From Helicobacteraceae bacterium (GTDB lineage: Bacteria > Campylobacterota > Campylobacteria > Campylobacterales > SZUA-545): a stretch of 7,117 nucleotides of DNA. The stretch spans positions 1 through 7,117 of the forward strand of contig JAITEA010000041.1 in NCBI GenBank assembly GCA_031282285.1, in the 5' to 3' direction. Below are positions 1-6,104 of the stretch, piece by piece; position 1 is the first letter of the stretch; each line of letters opens with the position of its first letter. Made by a program: the position numbers and the translations under genes. The notes beneath the pieces were generated by a model, which saw only the letters and a program-made list of their open reading frames with translations, was not told the DNA's origin and ran no database searches.

Positions 1-848
1 AGGGCGTCGTCGTAGTCGCGTATATGGGCGCGAAAGATCGCGCGGTTATAATAGGCTATAGCGTCGCGCGGATCGACCGCTATCGCCTTATCAAAGTCCG
101 CTTTGGCTCTGTTTGTATCGTTTAGTTCTAAATACTCGTTTGCGCGGTTGTAATAAGCTTGCGCGAAAGTAGGATTAAGTTCGATCGCTTTGTTGAAATC
201 ATCGATAGCTTTATAATGATCGCCTAAATTGCTACGGGCAAAACCGCGTACAAGATACGCCGATATATTATTGGGGTCTAACCCGATCGCTTGGCTAAGA
301 TCGTCTATTGTTTTATTATTGTCGCCTAGTTTATAATAAGCCGCGCCGCGATTGTAGTAAGCGCCGGCGTAACTAGGCTCTAACGCGATTGCGCGATCAA
401 ACTCGATAATAGCTTTTGCGTACGCTCCTAAATTATCAAAAACAAGCCCTCTATTGCTATATGGCGGCGCGAAATCGGGCGCGATCTCGATCGCTTTGTC
501 GAAATCGGCGAGCGCCCTCTCGTAATCGCCCGCGCTTGCGTACGCTACGCCGCGCGAGTTGTAGCTCTCCGCTTTGCGCGAATCAAGCTCTATCGCCGTA
601 TTAAAACTTGCGATCGCCTTGCCGTTAGCCCCGTTGTTGTAGTAGATTAGCGCGTCGTTATAGTAGATCTCCGCCTCGCTTAGACTAGGCGCGATCGCCT
701 CGCCGCATTCGGCGATCGGAGTTTGCGGTTTATCCCGCTCGGCGTTAACCGGCGTTTTATTGGCGGCGCAGGCGGTAAAGATAACCGCGCAAAGCGCTAT
801 TAACGCCGCCGCGATCGTTTTGCGGTTTGAAACGCTTAGATTACCCAA
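1..848 (-). CDS. TPR-repeat lipoprotein, C-terminal end beyond the window
   Basis: Open reading frame of 282 visible residues that runs off the left edge without a stop. Residues 1-58 hold a short basic N-terminus (NRK at 8-10), a hydrophobic stretch and a lipobox-like FTAC with Cys27, so the protein is probably exported and lipid-anchored. From residue 59 there are six TPR units of exactly 34 residues plus the start of a seventh, with the usual pattern (AYYNRG...LGD...AI.DF.KAI.L.P). TPRs are protein-binding scaffolds; the partner is unknown. No ATG, GTG or other TTG lies suitably in frame, so I chose TTG at 848, which overlaps the end of the serine acetyltransferase gene by 13 bases; an AGGA lies 12 bases upstream. 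The overlap suggests it is the eighth gene of the sulfur operon, but nothing in the sequence ties its function to sulfur. The TPR and lipoprotein calls are firm; the exact start is less sure. Confidence 0.8.
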   Translation of the reverse strand, partial: MGNLSVSNRKTIAAALIALCAVIFTACAANKTPVNAERDKPQTPIAECGEAIAPSLSEAEIYYNDALIYYNNGANGKAIASFNTAIELDSRKAESYNSRGVAYASAGDYERALADFDKAIEIAPDFAPPYSNRGLVFDNLGAYAKAIIEFDRAIALEPSYAGAYYNRGAAYYKLGDNNKTIDDLSQAIGLDPNNISAYLVRGFARSNLGDHYKAIDDFNKAIELNPTFAQAYYNRANEYLELNDTNRAKADFDKAIAVDPRDAIAYYNRAIFRAHIRDYDDA

Positions 849-1798
849 GTCCAGAACTCGTCCTGTTCTAATTCGCTTTTGGCGGTTAGGTTGTTGTTGT
901 CTTTGTATTGCAGCTCGGGATTTTTGACGCTGACTTTTGTGTATTCGGGTACGCTGGCTGCGATAAACACATTCGAGCCTATCACGCAGTGCTTGCCTAT
1001 AACCGTCTGCCCGCCGAAGATCGACGCGCCGCTATAGATGGTTACATAGTCCTCGATCGTGGGGTGGCGTTTAATGCCGCGCAGCGACTGCCCGCCGCGG
1101 GTGGATATGCCGCCTAGCGTTACGCCTTGATATATCTTTACATAGTTGCCGATAACGGTCGTTTCGCCGATCACTATGCCCGTGCCGTGATCGATAAAAA
1201 AATGCCGCCCGATCGACGCGCCCGGGTGAATGTCGATGCCCGTTCTGCCGTGCGCGTGCTCCGACCAAATGCGCGGAATAAGCGGCACGCCGAGCCTGTG
1301 AAGCGCGTTGGCGAGGCGATAGGTCGTTACCGCGTAGAAGCCCGGGTAGGAGGAGATGATCTCGTCGAGGCTGAACGCCGCGGGATCGCCGTCGTACGCG
1401 GCTTTCACATCGGATTCGAGCGCCTTTCTGATGCTAGGCAACTGCTCCAAAAACGCGATCACAAGCCACTGCGCCTCGGCGGCGATCTCCTTCTGGCTCT
1501 CTTCGGCGTAGCGCTCGATATGCGGCAGCGCCTTTGCCGCCTCGCGGCTCAACTCGCATTGAATCTCCTCAAGCGCCACGCCGATATGACAGCTTGCCGA
1601 CGCGGGAATGCTGAAAGGCTTGCCGAAGTAGCCCGGAAATAGCAGCGCGTGCAACTTGCCCAGCAGCTTGACCGATCGCTTGGCGCTGGGCAAAATTGAC
1701 GCGGAGCCGAACTTGATCGTAACGCTTAAATCGTCGTAGCTCTGCGCGATCGCGGCGCTTAGAGCTTTCAGACGGCTTTCTATCATCGTTTTACCCAT
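836..1798 (-). CDS. epsC: Serine O-acetyltransferase, EpsC/CysE type
   Basis: Makes O-acetyl-L-serine from serine and acetyl-CoA, the activated serine for cysteine synthesis. The 320-residue protein has a long helical N-terminal part (about 1-180) and a left-handed beta-helix of hexapeptide repeats (about 185-290). The family active site is visible: [11 protein letters not shown] with His204 and RHP with His245, matching the two active-site histidines of E. coli CysE (158 and 193). The usual GNPAR-like end of the helix is replaced by SVKNPELQ, followed by an acidic tail ending WTWVI; a C-terminal Ile is the residue that docks into cysteine synthase in the classic CysE-CysK complex. The start at 1798 overlaps the desulfurase gene by 16 bases; Met5 at 1786, which would give an ATGA overlap, is an alternative. 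SAT genes are known neighbours of family 2A encapsulins. The enzyme class is secure; feedback inhibition by cysteine is not readable from sequence. Confidence 0.93.
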   Translation of the reverse strand: MGKTMIESRLKALSAAIAQSYDDLSVTIKFGSASILPSAKRSVKLLGKLHALLFPGYFGKPFSIPASASCHIGVALEEIQCELSREAAKALPHIERYAEESQKEIAAEAQWLVIAFLEQLPSIRKALESDVKAAYDGDPAAFSLDEIISSYPGFYAVTTYRLANALHRLGVPLIPRIWSEHAHGRTGIDIHPGASIGRHFFIDHGTGIVIGETTVIGNYVKIYQGVTLGGISTRGGQSLRGIKRHPTIEDYVTIYSGASIFGGQTVIGKHCVIGSNVFIAASVPEYTKVSVKNPELQYKDNNNLTAKSELEQDEFWTWVI

Positions 1799-3231
1799 TC
1801 AAACAGCGCCTTTGTCAGCCTATCGATCTCCTCGATCGTGTTGTAAAAGGCAATCGACGGACGCACTGTCCCTTCCAGCCCAAAACTGCGCAACACCGGC
1901 TGCGCGCAGTGATGCCCCGCTCTGACGGCAATGCCTTTGGCGTCGAGATACCTGCCGATCTCCTCGTTTGACGAGCCGTCGATCACAAACGACAATATGC
2001 TTGTTTTCTGCGCCGCCGTCCCGATCAGCCGCAAAGAGGGCACGCGGCTTAGCTCCCGCAAGCCGTACTCCAGTAGCGAATGTTCGTAGGCGAATATGTT
2101 CGCCAGACCAATATCGCCGACATATTCCAGCGCCGCGGCTAATCCCGCCGCGTCGGCGATAGAGCCGGTGCCGGCTTCAAACTTGGCGGGGGCTTTCTGG
2201 TAGAGCGTCCGCTCGAAGGTAACATCGGCGATCATATTGCCGCCGCCGTGGTAGGGTTTCGCCGCGTTGAGGATCTCGCTTTTGGCGTACAGCGCGCCGA
2301 TTCCAAACGGAGCGTATATCTTATGCCCGCTGAAAACCAGCAGGTCTGTATCCAGCGCCGTTACATTCAGCGGGATATGCGAAACCGACTGCGCCGCGTC
2401 GATCAAAACGCGAACGCCGTATCGGTGCGCGATCGCGATCATCTCTTCGATCGGGGCGATTACGCCCAGCGCGTTGGAGACGTGCGTCAGGCTGGCGAAC
2501 TTTGTGTTCTTGTTGAACAGCTTCTCGTACTCGCTTAGGATAATCTGCCCGTCCTTGTCGATAGGCGCGACGCGCAAAATCGCGCCCGTCTCCTGCGCGA
2601 TAAGCTGCCACGGGACGATATTGGCGTGATGCTCCAAGAGCGTTAAAACGATCTCGTCGCCGGATTTCAAAGTTGGCTTGACGATCGCCTGCGCTACGAG
2701 GTTGATCCCCTCCGTCGTTCCGCGAACGAATACGATATTCTCTTTGCTTGGCGCGCCGATAAATCTGGCGACGACCTCGCGCGATTTTTCGTAAGCGTCG
2801 GTCGATCTTGCCGCCAGCGCGTGCGCGGCGCGATGGACATTGCTGTTTTCGCGGGAGTAGTATCTAACCAGCCTGTCGATTACGGCTTGGGGCTTTTGGG
2901 TGGTGGCGGCGTTGTCCAGCCACGCGATCTGCCTGCCGTCTATGGCTTCGCTTAAGATCGGGAAATCGGCGCGGATCGACTCGACGCTTCTGGCGCCCAC
3001 CGATCCCGCCGCGCCCTGATAGCGCGCCGTTTCGCCGCCGCATCGCTTGACCTCGCCGTAGTAGGCTTCCACCACGGGCGCGTAGCCGCCGCCGGCAGGC
3101 TCTTGCGCCGCGATCGCGCTTGGGGCGCTTTCGCCGTATTCGGGGAAATACCGCGAAGCCAAAGCCGCGATCCGCTCCTCGCTGGGCAAGCCAAACGCGA
3201 CGGGATCAGACTGGTTGCTGAGTGTACTCAT
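1783..3231 (-). CDS. Family 2A encapsulin cargo cysteine desulfurase (SufS-like)
   Basis: PLP enzyme that removes sulfur from L-cysteine, giving alanine and an enzyme persulfide. Residues from about 86 to 482 form a type II (SufS-like) desulfurase: [10 protein letters not shown] at 105-114, EHHAN at 200-204, DAAQS at 278-282, the PLP lysine Lys304 in SGHKIYAP, and the persulfide Cys442 in RAGHHCAQP. Ordinary SufS is about 405 residues and begins near the equivalent of residue 86 ([10 protein letters not shown]); this 482-residue protein has an added N-terminal segment. It is rich in Ala, Gly, Ser and Pro, likely disordered, and contains two short aromatic patches, ASRYFPE (25-31) and [10 protein letters not shown] (54-63). 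Such extensions direct family 2A cargo into the shell. The gene starts inside the shell gene (26-base overlap), with AGAGGTAGG eight bases before ATG. Catalysis call is certain; cargo status rests on the extension plus the adjacent shell gene. Confidence 0.95.
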   Translation of the reverse strand: MSTLSNQSDPVAFGLPSEERIAALASRYFPEYGESAPSAIAAQEPAGGGYAPVVEAYYGEVKRCGGETARYQGAAGSVGARSVESIRADFPILSEAIDGRQIAWLDNAATTQKPQAVIDRLVRYYSRENSNVHRAAHALAARSTDAYEKSREVVARFIGAPSKENIVFVRGTTEGINLVAQAIVKPTLKSGDEIVLTLLEHHANIVPWQLIAQETGAILRVAPIDKDGQIILSEYEKLFNKNTKFASLTHVSNALGVIAPIEEMIAIAHRYGVRVLIDAAQSVSHIPLNVTALDTDLLVFSGHKIYAPFGIGALYAKSEILNAAKPYHGGGNMIADVTFERTLYQKAPAKFEAGTGSIADAAGLAAALEYVGDIGLANIFAYEHSLLEYGLRELSRVPSLRLIGTAAQKTSILSFVIDGSSNEEIGRYLDAKGIAVRAGHHCAQPVLRSFGLEGTVRPSIAFYNTIEEIDRLTKALFEWVKR

Positions 3232-4153
3232 AGTAATCGCCTACCTCTACTTCTTCAAGCGCGGCAATCGCGTCGGGCGCCAAGATCGCGGCGGAGCAAT
3301 ACAGCGACAAAAGATAGCTCGCCACGCCGTGATCGTCTATGCCCCTGAAGCGGACGCTTAAGCCTCTGGAGCTTTCGTTTGGCAGACCGGCTTGATAAAG
3401 CCCGATCACGCCGCGGTTGGTTTCGCCCGTGCGGACGAGCAGTATGTTGGTTTTGCCCGCTTTGGATTTGGGATTTTTCAGCCCGTCCACAAACAGCTTG
3501 TCGGTCGGTACGATCGGCACGCCGCGCCACGAGATAAAGGTTCCGCCGCCAAAACTTACCGTCGCGGGCGGCACGCCGCGCCTCGTGCACTCTCTGGCGA
3601 AAGCCGCGATCGCGCGGGGGTGCGCCAGAAAGAAGCTCGGGTCTTTCCATACTTTGGTCAAAAGCTCGTCGAGATCGTCGGGCATAGGGCGACCGTAACG
3701 GGCGTGAACGCGCTGTCCGTCGGGCACATTTTTGAGCAAGCCGTAATCGTCGTTGTTGATAAGCTGGCTCTCTTGGCGCTCTTTGAGGCTCTCGATCGCC
3801 AGATTGAGCTGCTCTTGCGTCTGATCGTAGGGCTTGCCGTAGAGATCGCTGATTCTCGTATCGACATTGAGGATCACGCTGATCGAGTTGAGCTTGTACT
3901 CCCTCGGCTTGGTTTCGTATTCGATGTAGCCGTTGGGAATGGTCGTTTTCTTGAGGTCTTGCGAGCAGAGTACATCGAGCGGCGTTTCGCCCTCTACTAC
4001 CTTATTGACGCGGTAGATACCCGTCTCGAGACCTTTGAACTGCAAAACGCGCGTCAGATAGCGCGGAGTGAGCGCGCCGTATTGCGGCGTCGTTTTGACG
4101 ACGTTGGATAGTTGCAGAGCCGCGTCGCGACCCAAAGCGTGCGTTGTAGCCAT
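3206..4153 (-). CDS. srpI: Family 2A encapsulin shell protein (SrpI type)
   Basis: Major shell protein of an encapsulin nanocompartment with the HK97 phage-capsid fold, which self-assembles in the cytoplasm; the Synechococcus SrpI relative forms a 60-subunit shell around a cysteine desulfurase. The 315-residue sequence matches what I remember of SrpI along its length: TPQYGALTPRYL near the N-terminal arm, GIYRVNKVV (45-53), REYKLNS (84-90), a long helix with ERQESQLIN (125-133), the very conserved DDLDELLTKVWKDPSFFLAHP (159-179), RRGVPPATV (191-199), and a C-terminal LSVRFRGID...YLLSLYCSAA region. No cyclic-nucleotide-binding insert is present, so it is type 2A and not 2B. It is the only gene here preceded by a real intergenic gap, with a strong AAAGGAG site, which fits a protein needed in many copies. 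Loading of the downstream desulfurase and sulfur storage are inferred from family knowledge. Confidence 0.95.
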   Translation of the reverse strand: MATTHALGRDAALQLSNVVKTTPQYGALTPRYLTRVLQFKGLETGIYRVNKVVEGETPLDVLCSQDLKKTTIPNGYIEYETKPREYKLNSISVILNVDTRISDLYGKPYDQTQEQLNLAIESLKERQESQLINNDDYGLLKNVPDGQRVHARYGRPMPDDLDELLTKVWKDPSFFLAHPRAIAAFARECTRRGVPPATVSFGGGTFISWRGVPIVPTDKLFVDGLKNPKSKAGKTNILLVRTGETNRGVIGLYQAGLPNESSRGLSVRFRGIDDHGVASYLLSLYCSAAILAPDAIAALEEVEVGDYYEYTQQPV

Positions 4154-4162
4154 CTTGCGATG

Positions 4163-4169
4163 CTCCTTT
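4163..4169 (-). promoter_or_regulatory. Strong ribosome binding site of the shell gene
   Basis: AAAGGAG on the minus strand, nine bases before the ATG at 4153. Together with the cysO site it is the best Shine-Dalgarno match in the operon, and it serves the protein that must be made in largest amount. Confidence 0.75.
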
Positions 4170-4181
4170 GTGTGTTTTCCG

Positions 4182-4198
4182 CCCTTCGTCTTAAAGGG
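4182..4198 (-). promoter_or_regulatory. Small hairpin in the 56-base gap before the shell gene
   Basis: Inverted repeat CCCTT and AAGGG with a seven-base loop, in the only intergenic gap of the operon. The stem is short (5 bp) and no T-run follows, so it is not a convincing terminator; it could be a processing or stability element that sets off the shell-cargo part of the mRNA. It may also be chance. Confidence 0.3.
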
Positions 4199-4209
4199 AC
4201 GCCGCGGTT

Positions 4210-5382
4210 TTAATAGGTTGGCAAGGAGGGATCGACCTGCTCAGACCAAGCGTTTATCCCGCCTTCGAGATTGAGCAGCTCTCCTTGATAGCCCGACTCT
4301 TTAAGCGCGCGAATGGCAAACGCGCTTCTTGTGCCCATCTTGCAGATCACGACCACCTCGCCGCGGGCGTTAAGCTCCTCTTGCCGCCTTACGATCTGCC
4401 CTATGGGAATGGCTTTGGCGTTTGGAAACTTGACGATCGCAAGCTCGTGCGGCTCGCGCACGTCGATCAGTTGCGGTTTGTCGCCGCGATCCAGACGGCG
4501 TTTCAGCTCTTTGGGCGTTATCGCCGCGATCGCCTCCTCGTCTTCGCCAAGTTTCAGCCCGCAAAACGCCTCGTAGTCGATCAGCGTCGTGATGCTCGGA
4601 TTGGCGCCGCAGACGGGGCAGTTTGGGTCTTTTTCGATCGCGAAAATATTAAACCTCGTCTTCCACGCGTCAAACAGCAGCAACCGTCCGATCATCGTTT
4701 TGGGCGCGTTCGCCCCGTCGAAATTGGGCGCGACGATCAGCTTGATAACCTCTGAAGCCTGCATCGCCCCCACGATACCCGGCAGCGCGCCGACCACGCC
4801 GCCTTCGGCGCACGAAGGCACCAAACCGGCGGGCGGCGGCGTTGGGTAGAGGCAGCGGTAGCACGGACCCTCTTTGGCGTGGAATACCGAAAGCTGCCCT
4901 TCAAACTGATAGATCGATCCATATACGATCGGCTTGCCTAAAAACACGCAAGCGTCGTTGAGCAGGTAGCGCGTCGGGTAGTTGTCCGTCCCGTCGGCTA
5001 CGATGTCGTAGTCTTTGATAATATCGAGCGCGTTGGCGGCGCTTAGCTTCGCGTTGTGAACCTCGACGGCGATAAAGGGGTTTATGCCCTTGATCCGATC
5101 GCGCGCGGAGGCTACTTTGGGGCGACCGATATCGCGCGTGGAGTGGATCACCTGCCGCTGAAGGTTGGACGACTCCACATCGTCGAAATCCACAAGCCCG
5201 ATCGTCCCCACGCCCGCCGCGGCGAGATACAAGGCGATAGGCGCGCCAAGCCCGCCCGCGCCCACGATCAACACTTTGGCGGCTTTGAGCCGCTTCTGCC
5301 CCTCAAGCCCCACTTCGCCCAGCAGCAGATGTCTGCTGTAGCGCTCGATCTCCTCCCTGCTTAATTCGGCGCGGTTGTGCAT
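4210..5382 (-). CDS. moeZ: MoeZ-like sulfur-carrier adenylyltransferase with rhodanese domain
   Basis: E1-like enzyme that adenylates the C-terminal glycine of a small sulfur carrier and then delivers sulfur to make a thiocarboxylate. Domain 1 (about 1-270) is MoeB/ThiF: RYSRH with Arg14, the nucleotide loop GAGGLG (41-46), Asp130 in ADGTDN, zinc pairs CYRC (Cys174, Cys177) and CPVC (Cys255, Cys258), and Cys191 in PSCAEGGV. Domain 2 (about 285-390) is a rhodanese with active loop CKMGTRS and persulfide Cys347. The two-domain layout equals MoeZ of mycobacteria and MOCS3. All key residues are present, so it should be active. It starts three bases after the cysO stop with no good Shine-Dalgarno, suggesting translation is coupled to cysO, its evident substrate. 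It could also serve other carriers (ThiS, MoaD) encoded elsewhere. Confidence 0.93.
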   Translation of the reverse strand: MHNRAELSREEIERYSRHLLLGEVGLEGQKRLKAAKVLIVGAGGLGAPIALYLAAAGVGTIGLVDFDDVESSNLQRQVIHSTRDIGRPKVASARDRIKGINPFIAVEVHNAKLSAANALDIIKDYDIVADGTDNYPTRYLLNDACVFLGKPIVYGSIYQFEGQLSVFHAKEGPCYRCLYPTPPPAGLVPSCAEGGVVGALPGIVGAMQASEVIKLIVAPNFDGANAPKTMIGRLLLFDAWKTRFNIFAIEKDPNCPVCGANPSITTLIDYEAFCGLKLGEDEEAIAAITPKELKRRLDRGDKPQLIDVREPHELAIVKFPNAKAIPIGQIVRRQEELNARGEVVVICKMGTRSAFAIRALKESGYQGELLNLEGGINAWSEQVDPSLPTY

Positions 5383-5385
5383 AGC

Positions 5386-5664
5386 TCAGCCAAGCCCGCC
5401 CGCGATCGCGGGGATCAGCGTCAGAACGGTTTTGTCGTCGATCGCGGTATTAAAGCCGTTCAGCGATTTGATATTGGTATCGCCTATAAAGATATTTATA
5501 AACGACCGCGGTTTGCCGTCGGCGTCGAAAATATGCGCCCTGATCGACGGATGCGCGTTTGCGAGCGCGTTAAGCGCCCCGATCGCGTCGGAGGCGCTAA
5601 CGCTAACCTCGCTTTGGTTGTCGGCGTACGCTTTGAGCGCCGAGGGCAATTGAATTATCGCCAT
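5386..5664 (-). CDS. cysO: CysO-like sulfur-carrier protein with C-terminal GGLG
   Basis: Ubiquitin-fold sulfur carrier of the MoaD/ThiS family, 92 residues. The pattern closely follows mycobacterial CysO: SFINIFIGD (54-62) matches its FVNIYVND, and TAID...LIPAIAGG (73-90) matches TAIADGDSVTILPAVAGG. Sulfur would be carried as a thiocarboxylate on Gly90. Here two residues, Leu-Gly, follow the Gly-Gly before the TGA stop, so the carrier must be trimmed before it can be adenylated. Trimming of such a tail by a JAMM peptidase is known for QbsE/QbsD and for the HcyS/HcyD pair of Wolinella, and a JAMM gene lies directly upstream, overlapping by 10 bases. Translation starts from an excellent AAGGAG site seven bases before ATG. 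Placement next to cysM, mec and moeZ argues for cysteine synthesis; a role in molybdopterin, thiamine or homocysteine formation is less likely. Confidence 0.9.
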   Translation of the reverse strand: MAIIQLPSALKAYADNQSEVSVSASDAIGALNALANAHPSIRAHIFDADGKPRSFINIFIGDTNIKSLNGFNTAIDDKTVLTLIPAIAGGLG

Positions 5665-6104
5665 ATCTTTACTCCTTGAAAATCAAATCGAAGCCGATCT
5701 TCGCTCAATTTGAAGGCGTTAATCGTATCGGCTTTACCCTTTATCACGCTGACGATCGCGTACGCGTAAAAGGGCAACGCCTGTTCCAGATCAAACTGAG
5801 AGGGATACGCGGGGTGATCGGGGTGCGAGTGATATATGCCAAGCAGATCGAGTTTCGCCGCGATCGCCTCTCTTTCGGCGCGCATAAAATCCGTCGGCGC
5901 GATCTCGAAGCGGTTATGTTTCGCCTCGGTTTCGCGGGCGTTGTCGATCGGCAAGATTTTGGTTATAAGCCAGCCGCCGCCGTTTTGATCTTGATCTTGC
6001 GCTTGCGCCGCGCCCAGCATAAAACCGCATATCTCGTAGGGGTACCCTTTTTCGCCCTCGATCCTGATCGCCTCGTCGATTGACGCGCTCAAATATAGAC
6101 TCAT
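5655..6104 (-). CDS. mec: JAMM/MPN+ zinc metallopeptidase, Mec-like
   Basis: Zinc isopeptidase of the Mov34/MPN/PAD-1 family, 149 residues. The full JAMM signature is present: Glu24 in YEICG, then HSHPDHPAYPSQFD with His92, His94, Ser102 and Asp105 in the exact spacing HxH-x7-S-x2-D. In Mycobacterium tuberculosis, Mec+ cleaves cysteine off the CysO-cysteine adduct; other family members (QbsD, HcyD) trim extra residues after the carrier's Gly-Gly. With a GGLG-ended carrier next door, this enzyme may do both. A low-complexity loop AAQAQDQDQNGGG at 32-44 follows the first strand region. The start codon overlaps the cysM stop as ATGA, and GGAG lies six bases before ATG; the end overlaps cysO by 10 bases. 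The catalytic class is certain, the natural substrate inferred from neighbours. Confidence 0.93.
   Translation of the reverse strand: MSLYLSASIDEAIRIEGEKGYPYEICGFMLGAAQAQDQDQNGGGWLITKILPIDNARETEAKHNRFEIAPTDFMRAEREAIAAKLDLLGIYHSHPDHPAYPSQFDLEQALPFYAYAIVSVIKGKADTINAFKLSEDRLRFDFQGVKIWR
5671..5677 (-). promoter_or_regulatory. Ribosome binding site of cysO inside the mec gene
   Basis: AAGGAGT on the minus strand lies within the last codons of the JAMM peptidase gene, seven bases before the cysO ATG at 5664. It fixes the cysO start and suggests the carrier is translated strongly. Confidence 0.7.
5973..6011 (-). repeat. Short GCGCAA and GATCAA repeats coding an Ala/Gln/Asp loop in mec
   Basis: Residues 32-44 of the JAMM peptidase are coded by two copies of a GCGCAA-like hexamer followed by two of GATCAA. 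The stretch lies in a likely surface loop away from the zinc ligands. Confidence 0.45.

Noticed and set aside
1..848. Non-coding or broken region at the left end
   Set aside because: Reading the minus strand gives an unbroken frame with a lipoprotein signal and regular 34-residue TPRs; it lacks a stop only because the window ends.
1127..1642. Plus-strand open frame of about 171 codons opposite the acetyltransferase gene
   Set aside because: Antisense to conserved hexapeptide-repeat coding sequence; no recognisable domain and no start signal.
3392..4111. Plus-strand open frame of about 239 codons opposite the shell gene
   Set aside because: It lies fully antisense to a gene with clear family motifs, has no convincing ribosome binding site, and its translation is rich in Arg, Ala and Val as expected from mirror reading of biased codons.
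3206..4153. Shell gene as a remnant of a prophage capsid
   Set aside because: No other phage genes are present, the sequence follows SrpI, and the cargo gene overlaps it.
4182..4198. Rho-independent terminator between moeZ and the shell gene
   Set aside because: The stem is only 5 bp and no T-run follows on the minus strand, so full termination is unlikely.
5386..5664. Carrier as ThiS or MoaD of thiamine or molybdopterin synthesis
   Set aside because: No thiamine or molybdopterin genes are near, and the C-terminal half matches CysO best; the neighbours are the CysO pathway genes.
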